Positions 26,034 through 35,817 of a stretch of 64,000 nt of DNA are shown here, one piece after another. The first letter of the stretch is position 1, and each line of letters opens with the position of its first letter. This DNA comes from Sphingomonas sp. UNC305MFCol5.2 (GTDB taxonomy: Bacteria > Pseudomonadota > Alphaproteobacteria > Sphingomonadales > Sphingomonadaceae), in contig NZ_JOOE01000004.1 in assembly GCF_000712135.1 (NCBI RefSeq), positions 64,501 to 128,500 of the forward strand. The letters are read 5' to 3'. Position numbers and translations under genes: made by a program. The notes under the pieces were generated by a model. The model made no database searches. It saw only the letters and a list, made by a program, of their open reading frames with translations, and had not been told where the DNA came from.

Positions 26034-27200
26034 CTAGCTTCCCACGATCCCCGCCCTGAGCACGCGCAGCACATTGCCGCCCATCACCTTGCGGATCTCG
26101 TCGGGCGTGAACCCCCTGTCCACCAAAGCCTGTGTCACCGCCGCGAGCTGCGACGTGTCGAACCCGGTCGTCACGGCCCCGTCGAAGTCCGAGCCCAGCC
26201 CGACATGATCGATCCCCACCAGATCGCGGACATGCGCGATCGCCCGCGCGATCGCCTCCGGCGCGGTCGAGCAGATCGCCGCGTCCCAATAGCCGATGCC
26301 GATCACCCCGCCGGTCTTCGCCACGCCGCGAATCTCCTCGTCGGTGAGGTTGCGGTTGACCTTGCAGGTCGCCTGCACGCCGCCATGGCTGGATACGACC
26401 GGGCGCTTCGCCATCGCGAGCACTTCGGCGACGGTCCGGTGGCTCGAATGCGCGATGTCGACGATCATGCCGAGCTGTTCCATCCGCCGCACGGTCTGGA
26501 CGCCGAGTGGAGTCAGCCCGCCTTTCTTCACGCCGTGCATCGATCCGGCGATTTCGTTGTCGAAGAAATGGGCCAGCCCGGCCATGCGGAAGCCCGCGGC
26601 GTGGAGCCTGTCGAGATTGCCGAGCTTGCCCTCCATGTCCTGCAGCCCCTCGATCGAGAGCATCCCGCCGACGACCTTCTTGCCGCCCGCGCGATCGGCG
26701 AGCAGACGGTCGAGCTCGGCCGGGGTGCGGATCACGCGGAGCTTGCCGTTCGATCCCGCGGCGGCGCGATCGAGCTTCCGCGCGTGCCACAGCGAGCGCT
26801 CGAGCAGCGAGTTCCACGTCTTGACCGGCTGGAGCTGCGCCACCGTCAGCATCGTGATGTTGTCGGTGTCGGCGGTGTTCGAATCGTAATTCTGGCCCTT
26901 GGGCGTCTTGGTCACCGACGAGAATATCTGCAGCGCGACATTGCCCTGGATCAGCCGCGGCAAGTCGACCTGGCCGCGCTCGGCGCGATCGAGCAGGCTG
27001 CGGCGCCAGAGCAGGGTGTCGCCGTGCATGTCGACGATCTGGAGCGAATCGTGGAGCGCGCGGGTCTGCGCAGTGACCCTGGGGAGCGGCGCGGGGACGA
27101 CCTTGTTCATTCCCGCCTCGACGATCGGCGGCGCGATGCCGAAGAACCCGATCCCGGCGAGCAGCAATATCGCCGCTAGCCCCCAGAGCCATTTTTTCAT
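26034..27200 (-). CDS. Membrane dipeptidase (peptidase family M19)
   Basis: Zinc dipeptidase related to renal dipeptidase, probably periplasmic and membrane-anchored. The 388-residue product begins with a membrane anchor/signal (MKKWLWGLAAILLLAGIGFF). The amidohydrolase barrel shows VDMHGDTL (first metal ligands; many homologues have HND), SIEG with the bridging Glu, the later metal-site segments DIAHSS and SSHGG, and GLGSDFDGA. The start overlaps the folA stop codon by 4 nt, so it is the last gene of thyA > cyclotransferase > folA > dipeptidase. Substrate unknown. Confidence 0.88.
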   Translation of the reverse strand: MKKWLWGLAAILLLAGIGFFGIAPPIVEAGMNKVVPAPLPRVTAQTRALHDSLQIVDMHGDTLLWRRSLLDRAERGQVDLPRLIQGNVALQIFSSVTKTPKGQNYDSNTADTDNITMLTVAQLQPVKTWNSLLERSLWHARKLDRAAAGSNGKLRVIRTPAELDRLLADRAGGKKVVGGMLSIEGLQDMEGKLGNLDRLHAAGFRMAGLAHFFDNEIAGSMHGVKKGGLTPLGVQTVRRMEQLGMIVDIAHSSHRTVAEVLAMAKRPVVSSHGGVQATCKVNRNLTDEEIRGVAKTGGVIGIGYWDAAICSTAPEAIARAIAHVRDLVGIDHVGLGSDFDGAVTTGFDTSQLAAVTQALVDRGFTPDEIRKVMGGNVLRVLRAGIVGS

Positions 27201-27691
27201 CCTGCCCGCTCCCCAACCCGCTCCAACGTGACGAAGCTGTAGGCGGGACGCCCGGCTTCGCTCGCATGGTCCTCGCGTGCCGTCTCGCGCCAGCCCGCGC
27301 CGAAGCCGGGTACGCGCGCATCGCCCTCGGCGTCGACATGGACTTCGGTCAGCTCGACTCGTCCGGCGCGGTCGAGGAACAAGGCGAACACTTCCGCCCC
27401 GCCGATCACCGCGACCTCGCCGTCGCCCGCCAGCATTAGCGCCGCCTCGGGCGAATGCGCGACTTCGGCGCCCGCGGCATGCCAGCCGGTGTCGCGGGTC
27501 AGCACGATGTGGCGGCGGCCGGGCAGGGGGCTGGGGAAGCTCTCGAAGGTTTTCCGCCCCATCACCATCGGCTTGCCCATGGTCTGCGCCTTGAAGCGCT
27601 TGAGGTCGGCGGGGAGGTGCCAGGGCAATTTGCCGTCGCGCCCGATCACGCCATTGTCGGCGCGGGCGAGGTGGAAGGTGATGTGCCCCAT
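27197..27691 (-). CDS. folA: Dihydrofolate reductase
   Basis: Regenerates tetrahydrofolate with NADPH, as required after ThyA activity. The 164-residue product shows DNGVIGRDGKLPWHLPADLKRFK (substrate acid in the PADL segment), MVMGRKTFESFP and VIGGAEVFALFL. The start MGHITFHLAR at 27691 is the standard N-terminus. Its stop codon overlaps the dipeptidase start (ATGA), and the cyclotransferase gene ends 8 bp upstream, so it sits inside a tight operon begun by thyA. Confidence 0.95.
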   Translation of the reverse strand: MGHITFHLARADNGVIGRDGKLPWHLPADLKRFKAQTMGKPMVMGRKTFESFPSPLPGRRHIVLTRDTGWHAAGAEVAHSPEAALMLAGDGEVAVIGGAEVFALFLDRAGRVELTEVHVDAEGDARVPGFGAGWRETAREDHASEAGRPAYSFVTLERVGERAG

Positions 27692-27699
27692 GCCGCGGT

Positions 27700-28509
27700 T
27701 CAGGGCTGGCAGCGCATCAGCGCCGCGGCCTGATCCTGCGCCGATCCGTTGGGCGGGGCGTCGCTCACCTTCACTTCGTAGAGTTGCGGCCACATCTTGC
27801 CGGTGACGAAAATGCGCTTGGCGCTCGCGTCATAGGCGATGCCGTTGGGCACTTCGTCCTCACTCGGCGTAAGCGGGCCGAGCGCGGAAACGTCGACGAA
27901 GCTCTTGACCTTGCCGGTCGCGGGATCGATCCGCGCGATCAGGTCGGTGCGCCAGATGTTCGCCCAGATCTCGCCGTCGATCCATTCGAGCTCGTTGAGC
28001 TCCTTGACCGCGCACCCATTGGCTGTGACCGCGAGAGTCGATTGCTGCGCCATCGTCTCGGGATCGAGGAAGCGCAGCGTCGACGTGCCGTCGCTCATGA
28101 TCACCGACTTGCCGTTGTGCGTCATCCCCCAGCCTTCGCCCTTGTACGCGAATTCGCCGAGCGGCTTGAAGTCGGCCTTGCTGTAGATGAAGCCCTTCTG
28201 GTCCTTCCAGGTCAGCTGGTAGATCCTGTCCTTCCAGCCGATGATCCCCTCGCCGAAATAAGGCGGCGACAAGGGCGCCTGCGCGACGACTTCGCCGCTG
28301 TCGAGATTGACCTTGCGGATCCCCGAAGTGCCTTCTTCCCCGGTACTCTCGAACAAGGTGCCGCCATCGAGGAACAGGCCTTCGGTAAAGGCCTGCGTGT
28401 CGTGCGGATAGCTCTTCACTACCTCGACCGTCTGCACCTTGGGCATTTCGTCCTGGCCGCTGCAGCCGGCGAGGGCGAGCAGCCCGGGCATGATCAGCTT
28501 GCGCATCAT
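27700..28509 (-). CDS. Glutaminyl-peptide cyclotransferase (plant/bacterial type), lipoprotein
   Basis: Converts N-terminal Gln to pyroglutamate; this family is a five-bladed propeller unrelated to the mammalian enzyme. The 269-residue product has a lipobox (LLALAGC) and the family landmarks [63 protein letters not shown] and [12 protein letters not shown]. The start MMRKLIM overlaps the thyA stop codon by 4 nt. Its position between thyA and folA is curious, as the function is unrelated to folate. Confidence 0.9.
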   Translation of the reverse strand: MMRKLIMPGLLALAGCSGQDEMPKVQTVEVVKSYPHDTQAFTEGLFLDGGTLFESTGEEGTSGIRKVNLDSGEVVAQAPLSPPYFGEGIIGWKDRIYQLTWKDQKGFIYSKADFKPLGEFAYKGEGWGMTHNGKSVIMSDGTSTLRFLDPETMAQQSTLAVTANGCAVKELNELEWIDGEIWANIWRTDLIARIDPATGKVKSFVDVSALGPLTPSEDEVPNGIAYDASAKRIFVTGKMWPQLYEVKVSDAPPNGSAQDQAAALMRCQP

Positions 28510-29300
28510 ACCGCCACCGGCGCCTTGATATGCGCCTGCGCTTCATAGTCGTGGATCACGAAATCCTCATAGTCGTAACTGTCGATCGAGGGCGCCATGC
28601 GCAATATCTCGAGCCGGGGGAGCAGACCGGGTTCGCGCGCCAACTGCTCGCGGGCCTGTTCGAGATGGTTCGAATAGAGATGGCAGTCGCCGCCGGTCCA
28701 GATGAACTCGCCCGGCTCGAGCCCCGCCTGCTGCGCGAGCAGATGGGTGAGCAACGCATAGCTGGCGATGTTGAAGGGCACCCCGAGAAAGATGTCCGCC
28801 GAGCGCTGGTAGAGCTGGAGGCTGAGCCGGCCATTGGCGACATAGGTCTGAAACAGGCAATGGCACGGCGCCAGCGCCATGGCGTGGAGCTCGCCGGGGT
28901 TCCATGCCGAGACGATCTGGCGACGCGAGCCGGGATTGTTCCGGATCTGGTCGAGCAGCTCGGCGATCTGGTCGATCTCCTTGCCGTCCGCGGTCTCCCA
29001 ATGGCGCCATTGCTTGCCGTAGACCGGGCCGAGATCGCCGGCCTCGTCGGCCCATTCGTTCCAGATGCTCACCTTGCGCTCCTGCAGCCAGCGGACATTG
29101 GTGTCGCCGCGCAGGAACCAGAGCAATTCGATGATGATCGATCGGATATGGAGCTTCTTGGTGGTGAGCAAAGGAAAGCCCGCGGCGAGATCGAAGCGCA
29201 TCTGGTGGCCGAACACCGAGCGCGTGCCCGTGCCGGTGCGGTCCATCGTCTCCGCGCCGTGTTCCAGCGCGCGTTCCATCAAGTCGAGATATTGACGCAT
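28506..29300 (-). CDS. thyA: Thymidylate synthase
   Basis: Methylates dUMP to dTMP with methylene-tetrahydrofolate, producing dihydrofolate for FolA. The product has 264 residues, the same length as the E. coli enzyme. It has the catalytic Cys in [12 protein letters not shown], the phosphate-binding Arg region ([12 protein letters not shown]), [20 protein letters not shown] and the C-terminal IKAPVAV. The start at 29300 is the only sensible one. First gene of the overlapping thyA > cyclotransferase > folA > dipeptidase run. Confidence 0.98.
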   Translation of the reverse strand: MRQYLDLMERALEHGAETMDRTGTGTRSVFGHQMRFDLAAGFPLLTTKKLHIRSIIIELLWFLRGDTNVRWLQERKVSIWNEWADEAGDLGPVYGKQWRHWETADGKEIDQIAELLDQIRNNPGSRRQIVSAWNPGELHAMALAPCHCLFQTYVANGRLSLQLYQRSADIFLGVPFNIASYALLTHLLAQQAGLEPGEFIWTGGDCHLYSNHLEQAREQLAREPGLLPRLEILRMAPSIDSYDYEDFVIHDYEAQAHIKAPVAV

Positions 29301-29417
29301 CGCATCAGCCTAGCGGGGCGATGGCCGCGCGCCAAGCGGATCGGTTGGCTCCGTTTCGGTGCCGAAGTGGAGGGAGAAACACTTAGGGGATGCGCGCCGC
29401 GCTGGCAGCCTGAGCGA

Positions 29418-29816
29418 ATGGCTCTCGAAGCTCTCGCCGCGCCGCGCCGGCTCGCGGATGCCAATGCCGCCGGCGCCTTGTTCGCGTGCCTGGCCGACGA
29501 GCCTACCGAAGTGATGGCGTTCGTGTACATGGGCGCGGATCAGCAGGTGCTGGGGCTGCGCCACGCGCGTTCGGGTTCGGTCAGCCGGCTGGTGTTGCCG
29601 ATCCGCGAGGTCGCTGCCGATGCACTGGCGTTCGGCGCAGTGGCAGTGGTGATGGCGCATAACCATCCGAGCGGAGACCCGAAGCCGAGCATCGCCGATC
29701 GTGAGGCGACGCGCCTGCTGGCGCGAGCACTTGGGACGCTGGAGGTGCGGCTGATCGATCACCTGATCGTGGCGACCGGGGGGATCGTCAGCTTTCGCGG
29801 TCTCGGATTACTCTGA
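29418..29816 (+). CDS. Short RadC/JAB-domain protein
   Basis: A 132-residue protein consisting almost only of the JAB/MPN metallo-domain of RadC: the Glu-containing strand EVMAFVYM, then the zinc motif MAHNHPSGDPKPSIAD with HxH and the downstream Asp, then LIDHLIVATGG and GLL at the end. Full RadC has about 225 residues with an HhH N-terminus, absent here. Start at 29418; a slightly earlier non-ATG start is possible. RadC's role is unresolved despite its name. It converges with and slightly overlaps (9 nt) the methyltransferase gene. Confidence 0.78.
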   Translation: MALEALAAPRRLADANAAGALFACLADEPTEVMAFVYMGADQQVLGLRHARSGSVSRLVLPIREVAADALAFGAVAVVMAHNHPSGDPKPSIADREATRLLARALGTLEVRLIDHLIVATGGIVSFRGLGLL

Positions 29817-30575
29817 GCCCTCGCCCGTCTGCACCGCTGCCGGCGTAGCGCGGGCGCCGCTCTTGCATGCCTTGATCATGCTCGGCTCGGGGCGTTCGCC
29901 GCCGGCGCGGAAGATTGCCAGATAGCCGCCGGCCGAAGGCATCGGCCGCATCGAGACGAGGGTATAACCGAGCGCGCCGAACTCGCATTTGAGCAGATCG
30001 GGCGGCGTGCCGTGATGCTCGGTCGGGCGATCGGCATCGACGACGATCACTTCGCCGTCAGGCGTCAGCGAGGGTCGGAGGCGCCAGAGAAACTCGTACG
30101 GCGATTCGATCTCATGGTACATGTGCACCATCAGCACGCGGTGGAAGCTCGCCTCGGGCAATCGCGGATCCGCGGGAAGGCCGAGCCGCACGGTGACGTT
30201 GTTGAGCCGCTCGCGAATCACGCGATTGGCAAGCTGCTCGATCGTGGCTGGGACGATGTCCTCGGCGACGACGCGGCCCTTGTCGCCGACGCGCTGGCCA
30301 AGGCGAATCGTGTAATAGCCCTCGCCCGCGCCGATATCGGCGACGGTCATGCCGGGCTTGATCCCGGCCAAGTTCATCACCTGGCCCGCCTCGTTGAGCC
30401 GATCACGCGCTTCTTCGGTCGACCAGCGCGTCGAGACGATCGTAGCCACCGGGCGATCGGCGGCGGGGAAGCCGGTATTCTTCGTTTGCGCCTTGTCCTC
30501 GCGCAGGACCGGCTTGGCTCCGTCGCACCCGGCGAGCAGCAACAGGGCGGTGCCCAGAGCGAGCGCTGGCCTCAA
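29808..30575 (-). CDS. SAM-dependent methyltransferase-like lipoprotein
   Basis: A 255-residue protein with a Rossmann methyltransferase core (motif [21 protein letters not shown], about 77-96; then [23 protein letters not shown] and [10 protein letters not shown]). It also has a clear lipoprotein signal ([17 protein letters not shown], Cys17), so it should be exported, where SAM is not expected. It resembles the predicted exported methyltransferases annotated in many proteobacteria. The start overlaps the prfB stop codon by 4 nt, so the two are coupled. The function may not be methylation. Confidence 0.75.
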   Translation of the reverse strand: MRPALALGTALLLLAGCDGAKPVLREDKAQTKNTGFPAADRPVATIVSTRWSTEEARDRLNEAGQVMNLAGIKPGMTVADIGAGEGYYTIRLGQRVGDKGRVVAEDIVPATIEQLANRVIRERLNNVTVRLGLPADPRLPEASFHRVLMVHMYHEIESPYEFLWRLRPSLTPDGEVIVVDADRPTEHHGTPPDLLKCEFGALGYTLVSMRPMPSAGGYLAIFRAGGERPEPSMIKACKSGARATPAAVQTGEGSE

Positions 30576-31699
30576 TCGACATCCTCCACTTCGACCGTCT
30601 CGCCGGTCACGCGCTGCGATAGCGCAGCCGCCATGAACGCGTCGAGGTCTCCGTCGAGCACATCGGACGGCGCAGTGGAAGTCACTCCGGTGCGAAGGTC
30701 CTTCACCAGCTGATAGGGCTGAAGAACATAGGAGCGGATCTGGTGGCCCCAGCCGATATCGGTCTTGGTGGCGTTCTCGGCATTGGCGGCCTGCTCGCGG
30801 ATCTGGAGCTCGCGCTCGTAGAGGCGGGCGCGGAGCTGGTTATACGCCTCGGCCTTGTTCTTGTGCTGCGAACGCTGGTTCTGGCACTGGACGACGATGC
30901 CGGTGGGAATGTGCGTGATGCGCACCGCCGAATCGGTGGTGTTGATGTGCTGCCCGCCGGCGCCCGACGCGCGATAGGTGTCGATGCGCAGGTCGCTCTC
31001 ATTATATTCGACCTGGATATCGTCATCGATCACCGGATAGACCCACACCGACGAGAAACTAGTGTGGCGCCGCGCCGCGCTGTCGTACGGCGAGATGCGG
31101 ACGAGGCGGTGCACGCCGCTCTCGGTCTTGGCGTAGCCGTACGCGTTCTCGCCCTTGATCAGCAACGTCGCCGATTTGATCCCGGCCTGCTCGCCGGCGT
31201 GATAGTCGATCAGCTCGACCTTCATGCCGTGGCGCTCGGCCCAGCGCGTGTACATGCGCTGGAGCATCCCCGCCCAGTCCTGGCTTTCGGTGCCGCCGGC
31301 GCCCGAGTTGATCTCGATATAGGTGTCGTTGGGATCGGCCTCGCCCGAGAGCAGGGCCTTGACCTTGTCGACCTCGGCGCGATCGGCGAGCGCGGCGAGC
31401 GCGGCGGTGCCTTCGCTCGCCATCTCCTCGTCGCCTTCGGCCTCGGCCATCTCGATCAATTCGGCGGTGTCGTTGAGTTCGGTCTCGATCGCGCGCGTAG
31501 CGGTGACCGCCTCGTCGAGGCGGCGGCGTTCGCGCATCACGTCCTGCGCGGCCTTGGCGTCGTTCCACAAAGTCGGATCCTCGACGCGCGCGTTGAGTTC
31601 GTCGAGCCGGCGCAGCGCGCGGTCCCAATCGAGGAACCGGCGCAGCAGCGCCAGCGCCGCCTTGATCTTGTCGACATGAGCCTGCGCTTCGGCGCGCAT
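30572..31699 (-). CDS. prfB: Peptide chain release factor 2
   Basis: Recognises UGA/UAA and triggers peptide release. The 375-residue product has the GGQ catalytic motif ([16 protein letters not shown]) and the stop-codon recognition segment [14 protein letters not shown], with SPY where E. coli has SPF; SPY is usual in alphaproteobacteria. The frame is continuous from [12 protein letters not shown], with no in-frame UGA or frameshift site, so RF2 autoregulation by programmed frameshifting is absent here. Start at 31699; a Met five codons upstream is possible. Confidence 0.96.
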   Translation of the reverse strand: MRAEAQAHVDKIKAALALLRRFLDWDRALRRLDELNARVEDPTLWNDAKAAQDVMRERRRLDEAVTATRAIETELNDTAELIEMAEAEGDEEMASEGTAALAALADRAEVDKVKALLSGEADPNDTYIEINSGAGGTESQDWAGMLQRMYTRWAERHGMKVELIDYHAGEQAGIKSATLLIKGENAYGYAKTESGVHRLVRISPYDSAARRHTSFSSVWVYPVIDDDIQVEYNESDLRIDTYRASGAGGQHINTTDSAVRITHIPTGIVVQCQNQRSQHKNKAEAYNQLRARLYERELQIREQAANAENATKTDIGWGHQIRSYVLQPYQLVKDLRTGVTSTAPSDVLDGDLDAFMAAALSQRVTGETVEVEDVD

Positions 31700-31720
31700 A
31701 TTCGATAACTCCAAATTTCG

Positions 31721-31800
31721 GTCATCCTGGCGGAAGCCGGGATCTCGTGCCTCAGGCCGTCCCCATGCGGCCTGAGATCCCGGCTTTCGCCGGGATGACG
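31721..31800. repeat. Long imperfect palindromic repeat between mrcA and prfB
   Basis: Two arms of about 30 bp (31721-31760 and 31768-31799): GTCATCctGGCGgAAGCCGGG pairs with the terminal CCGGCTTtCGCCgg-GATGAC, and CTCAGGCCG pairs with CGGCCTGAG. A REP/BIME-type element distinct from the CCCTCTCC family. It may also act as a transcript 3' end for mrcA-side or prfB-side transcripts. Confidence 0.75.
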
Positions 31801-31815
31801 ATATAGGGTGCCGCG

Positions 31816-34332
31816 CTAGTAGATTCCGTCCTCGCGTTGCAAGAAGTCGCTGTCGGAGGGCGCCTGGGTGGCGGGCGCGGCCTTCTTCTCGACGGTCTTT
31901 TTCGCGGCCGCTTCCTCTTCGGGCGTGCGGCGGCGGCGCTGCGGCTCGACTTCGGGCTTGAAGGCTTCCCAGATCACCGAGGCGAGCGGGTCGCTGGTCG
32001 GCCAGCCGCCGGCGACCTTGCGGCCGCTCGCGCGATCGATGCGGACCATGCGGATGCCGGCCGGCGCGGTGAAGGGCAGCACTTCCATGCCCTTGAATGC
32101 CGGAATCGCGAATTGCTTGAAGATCGGCGCAGCGATCGATCCGCCCTGGGCGTAGCCGCCCAGATTGGTCGGGCTGTCATAGCCGAGATAGAGCCCGCCG
32201 ATCATCTGGGGGGTGCCCCCGACGAACCACACATCGGTCGGGCCCGACGTGGTGCCGGTCTTGCCCATCATCGGCCGGCCGAGTTCGCGCAGCGTCGTGG
32301 CGGTGCCGCGCTGGATCACGCCTTCGGTGATGTGGACGATCTGATAGGCGCTCATCGGCTCGACGATCTGGCGGGCACGGGTGATCGGCCGCGGCATCGC
32401 GCCGCCGTCATAGTCGCGCGCGTTGCAGCGATCGCAGGCGCGCCAGTTTTCGGGCCAGATCACTTCGCCGCGGCGATTCTGGACGAAATCGATCAATGTC
32501 GGGTTGAGCGCGCGGCCGTGGTTCACGAGGATCGAATAGGCATTGACCATCCGCAGCACGGTCGTCTCGCCCGCGCCCAGCGCGTAGCTGAGATAGGTCG
32601 GGAATTTCTGCTTCGAGACGCCGACGCGCTGAATGAGGTCGACGACGTGCTCCATGCCGATCTGGTTGGCGACCTGCACGGTCATCAGGTTGCGCGACTG
32701 TTCGACGCCCCAGCGCAGGGTCTTGGGGCCGGCGCCGCGCTGGTTGCCGAAATTGCGGAAGCATTTGTTGCCGAGGCCCGCGCCCTGCCAGACGCAGAAG
32801 GGGCCGTCGACGACGATCGAGGCGGGGGTGAGCCCCTGTTCCATCGCGGCGGCATAGACCAGGGGCTTGATCGTCGAGCCCGGCTGGCGCTGTGCCTGCG
32901 TGGCGCGGTTGAACGACTGGATCCGCGAATCGAACCCGCCCTGCATCGCGAGGATGCGGCCGGTGCGCGGATCCTCGACCACCATGCCGCCGGATACCTT
33001 GGGCACCGAACGGAGCGACCAGGCGCCGCCTTCAGGCGCGACGGCGATGATGTCGCCGGCCTGGATCGCGTCATACGCCTCGCCGCCCTTGCCGCGCACC
33101 GGCATCGTCGCGAAGTCGCGAGGGAGCGTGCCAGTCTGGCCGTTGTCGAACCCGATCTGCCAGCCGCCGGCATTGCGCTCGATCGCGACGGCGGCGCGCC
33201 AATCCTCATAGTCGACGCCGATATTGGTGTTGAGGAATGGCTGCAGCCAACCGTTTGACACGTTGACATGGTTGATCGATCCGCTCCAGCCCCGGCCGCG
33301 ATCATAGCGAAGCAGGCCGTCGCGCAGTGCCTTCTGGGCATATTGCTGGAGCTGCGGATCGAGCGAGGTGCGCACCCACAGGCCGCCGCCATAAACGCTG
33401 TTGGGGCCGTCCTCGGCCTTCTCGCCGAACTTGTCGATCAGCTGGCGGCGGACCTCTTCGACGAAATAGCCGCCGACGCGCTCGTAACGGGGCGTCTGCC
33501 GCGGGATTGCGCCCAGCGGCGCCGCGATGGCCTCGGCATGCTGCGTCGGCGTGATAAAGCCATTGGCCTGCATCTGGCCGAGCACCCAGTTGCGCCGTTC
33601 GAGCGCGCGCGCCTCATAGCGTTCGGGCGAATAATTGGCCGGGCCCTTGGGCAGGATGGCGAGATAGGCCATTTGCGGCAGGCTGAGCTCGTTCAGCGCC
33701 TTGCCGAAATAGGCCTGGCTCGCCGCCTCGACGCCGCCGGCGTTGCGGCCGAGCTCGATCGAATTGAGATAGAGCTCGAGGATCTGCTCCTTCGAGAGCG
33801 TATTCTCGATCTTCCAGGCGAGGATCGCCTCCTTGCCCTTGCGCAGATAGCTGACTTCGTTGCCGATCAGCAGGTTCTTGGCGACCTGCTGGGTGATCGT
33901 CGAGGTGCCGCGGGGAGTCTCGCCGCTCACGATCCCCTGGAAGGCGGCGCGCACCAGCCCGGGGATGTCGATGCCGTGATGGCTGAAGAAGGTCTTGTCC
34001 TCGGCGGAGATGAACGCCTCGACCAATTGCTTGGGATATTCGGCGTAGCTCAGCTGGACGCGGCGCTCGCGGGCATAGCTGTGGATCGGCAGCCCGTCGG
34101 CCGAGCGGACATTGGTCGGCAGCGGCGGCTCATAGGCGCGCAAGCTGTCGACCGAAGGCAGGTTGCGCGCGATCAGCGCCCAGACCAGGAACCAGAACAG
34201 GCCCGCGAGCAGCGCCAGCCAGGCGAGTACGCGAAACCACCAGCGCCGATGCACGCGCAGATACCAGCCGCGGATACCGCCGGCCTCGCGCCTGATCGTC
34301 ACCTTCTCGCTGGAAATGCTGCCGTCCGCCAT
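31816..34332 (-). CDS. mrcA: Penicillin-binding protein 1A (class A, bifunctional)
   Basis: Polymerises and crosslinks peptidoglycan. The 838-residue product has a cytoplasmic tail and one membrane anchor (about 34-56), then the glycosyltransferase domain ([14 protein letters not shown] with the catalytic Glu; [16 protein letters not shown]) and the transpeptidase domain (nucleophile Ser in [12 protein letters not shown]-like motif [13 protein letters not shown]). The C-terminal tail is basic then Glu/Ala-rich. It lies downstream of the amidase gene on the same strand (116 bp apart), a common pairing. Confidence 0.97.
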   Translation of the reverse strand: MADGSISSEKVTIRREAGGIRGWYLRVHRRWWFRVLAWLALLAGLFWFLVWALIARNLPSVDSLRAYEPPLPTNVRSADGLPIHSYARERRVQLSYAEYPKQLVEAFISAEDKTFFSHHGIDIPGLVRAAFQGIVSGETPRGTSTITQQVAKNLLIGNEVSYLRKGKEAILAWKIENTLSKEQILELYLNSIELGRNAGGVEAASQAYFGKALNELSLPQMAYLAILPKGPANYSPERYEARALERRNWVLGQMQANGFITPTQHAEAIAAPLGAIPRQTPRYERVGGYFVEEVRRQLIDKFGEKAEDGPNSVYGGGLWVRTSLDPQLQQYAQKALRDGLLRYDRGRGWSGSINHVNVSNGWLQPFLNTNIGVDYEDWRAAVAIERNAGGWQIGFDNGQTGTLPRDFATMPVRGKGGEAYDAIQAGDIIAVAPEGGAWSLRSVPKVSGGMVVEDPRTGRILAMQGGFDSRIQSFNRATQAQRQPGSTIKPLVYAAAMEQGLTPASIVVDGPFCVWQGAGLGNKCFRNFGNQRGAGPKTLRWGVEQSRNLMTVQVANQIGMEHVVDLIQRVGVSKQKFPTYLSYALGAGETTVLRMVNAYSILVNHGRALNPTLIDFVQNRRGEVIWPENWRACDRCNARDYDGGAMPRPITRARQIVEPMSAYQIVHITEGVIQRGTATTLRELGRPMMGKTGTTSGPTDVWFVGGTPQMIGGLYLGYDSPTNLGGYAQGGSIAAPIFKQFAIPAFKGMEVLPFTAPAGIRMVRIDRASGRKVAGGWPTSDPLASVIWEAFKPEVEPQRRRRTPEEEAAAKKTVEKKAAPATQAPSDSDFLQREDGIY

Positions 34333-34448
34333 GCGGGGTGCGGTGTAGCAACTTTCTCGGACGATGAAACCCGATCAAAACGTCCGCGAAACCAACCCGT
34401 CGCTTTCCCTTCTATAAAGCAGGGGTGGGGAGATTACGAACAGCCAGA

Positions 34449-35696
34449 TCAGCGCGCGGCCATACGCGTGGCGAAGTGGATCTCCACGGCCTTGCGCACG
34501 CCTTGCGCAACCTTGCGCCGGCCTTCCGGCGAGGCGAGGAAGGCGGCGTCGCCGGAATTGGAGATATAGCCGGTCTCGAACAGCACCGAGGGCATATCGG
34601 GCGCCTTGAGCACCATCAGCGAGGCCATGCGGTGGTAATTGGGCTTGATCGGCATCAGCGGCTGCGCCTCGCGGCCGAGCAATCGCGCGAAATTGGCGCT
34701 GGCGTTCATCGTCTCGCGCTGGGTGAGATCGATGAGGATCGACGAGATGTCGGGGCTGGCGGCGCCGAGATCGACGCCGGCGAGGATGTCGGCCTTGTTC
34801 TCGCGCGCCGCGAGCCGCGCGGCTTCCTTGTCGGAAGCAACCTCGGAGAGCGTGTAGACGGTTGCGCCGGTCGCTTCGGCATTGCCGGCGCTGTCGCAAT
34901 GGACCGAGATGAACAGATCGGCCTTCAGCCGCCGCGCGAGGCCGTAGCGCTCCTGGAGCACGAGGAACCGATCGTCCTCCCGCGTGAGCGCGACGCGGAC
35001 CCGGCCCGAGGCGAGCAGCGCATCCTTGATCGCCTTGGCGACCTCGAGCGTGACATCCTTCTCGCGAAGTCCGCCGTCGCCGGAGATGGCGCCGGGATCG
35101 TGCCCGCCATGCCCGGCATCGATCACCACCAGCGGGCGGCTCGCCTCGCCATAGACGCGCGGCAGCGGCGCCCGGGGCAGGCGCCCCGGCAGCGGTATCG
35201 ACACGCTGTACGGAGGCCGGCTCGCGGGCTGGAAATAAGCAAAGGGCGGCAAGAAGCTCATCCGCCGCTCGGCAGCGGCGCGCGCGAAGCGTTCGTCGTC
35301 GACGGTCTTGAGCCGGAGCGTCAGGGTGCGGCCGTCCTTGCCGAAGCTTCCCTCGCTCACGATTGCCGGACGCGCGAGATCGAGGACGATGCGCGCGCCG
35401 TCGCCTTGCGCACCCTGGCGGATCTTCGCGACGACGCCACCGGCGGCGGCGGCGCGGCCCGGCTCGGTGCCGGCTACGTCCAAGGCGATGCGCTGCGGCC
35501 CGGAGAGCAGGAATGCGCTCGCCTGGGTGACCGGCGCGTCGAACTTCACGACGACGCGATCGCCATGGACGCGCACTTCCTGCACGACGCCTGCCCAACT
35601 CGGCACCCCGGTCAACCAGCCGGAGAGAAGGGCAAGCAGGAATAGCACCCGCACGATATGCCGCGCAGGGGCTCGAGGGGTCCAGCCCAAATGCAT
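34449..35696 (-). CDS. N-acetylmuramoyl-L-alanine amidase (AMIN + Amidase_3)
   Basis: Cleaves stem peptides from glycan chains, mainly during cell separation. The 415-residue product has a signal peptide (from MHLGWTPRAP; hydrophobic LFLLALLSGWLTG), an N-terminal AMIN domain (about 40-130) and a C-terminal zinc Amidase_3 domain: VIDAGHGGHDPGA (zinc His), LREKDVTLEVAK (zinc Glu), SVHCDSA (zinc His) and a final VLFETGYISN (catalytic Glu). It is AmiC-like in layout. The start at 35696 gives the best signal peptide. It sits upstream of mrcA and is divergent from rne across 494 bp. Confidence 0.93.
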   Translation of the reverse strand: MHLGWTPRAPARHIVRVLFLLALLSGWLTGVPSWAGVVQEVRVHGDRVVVKFDAPVTQASAFLLSGPQRIALDVAGTEPGRAAAAGGVVAKIRQGAQGDGARIVLDLARPAIVSEGSFGKDGRTLTLRLKTVDDERFARAAAERRMSFLPPFAYFQPASRPPYSVSIPLPGRLPRAPLPRVYGEASRPLVVIDAGHGGHDPGAISGDGGLREKDVTLEVAKAIKDALLASGRVRVALTREDDRFLVLQERYGLARRLKADLFISVHCDSAGNAEATGATVYTLSEVASDKEAARLAARENKADILAGVDLGAASPDISSILIDLTQRETMNASANFARLLGREAQPLMPIKPNYHRMASLMVLKAPDMPSVLFETGYISNSGDAAFLASPEGRRKVAQGVRKAVEIHFATRMAAR

Positions 35697-35780
35697 GATA
35701 GCTAACTCTTGAACACGTCTTCCCTGACGAATGCGTTTTAGCCGGTGCCCCTCAAATCCAGGTGAAACAGCTTGGTTAAC

Positions 35781-35817
35781 CGGCATAAATTTGCCGGACG
35801 GCGGCAAATTCATGCCG
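35781..35817. other. Near-perfect 16-bp hairpin in the amidase/rne intergenic region
   Basis: CGGCATAAATTTGCCG, loop GACGG, then CGGCAAATTCATGCCG: 15 of 16 positions pair, with one A/C mismatch. It stands 84 bp upstream of the amidase start and 373 bp upstream of rne, and no T-tract follows on either strand. The rest of the 494-bp gap (35697-36190) holds smaller GC hairpins, e.g. CCGGA-ccacgcg-TCCGG near 36020, and the GGAGA ribosome binding site of rne at 36179. I see no small ORF with coding character. Confidence 0.6.

Noticed and set aside
26035..27339. Upstream extension of the ribF frame over the dipeptidase gene
   Set aside because: ribF has a normal N-terminus at 25974; the extension is out of frame with the well-supported M19 dipeptidase.
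31600..31700. RF2 programmed frameshift site
   Set aside because: prfB is a single continuous frame from its first Met, with no in-frame UGA near codon 26.
35770..35790. CtrA-like TTAA-N7-TTAA site before the amidase gene
   Set aside because: Only the first half-site matches (TTAACCGGCATAAAT); the second half differs and lies in the hairpin arm.
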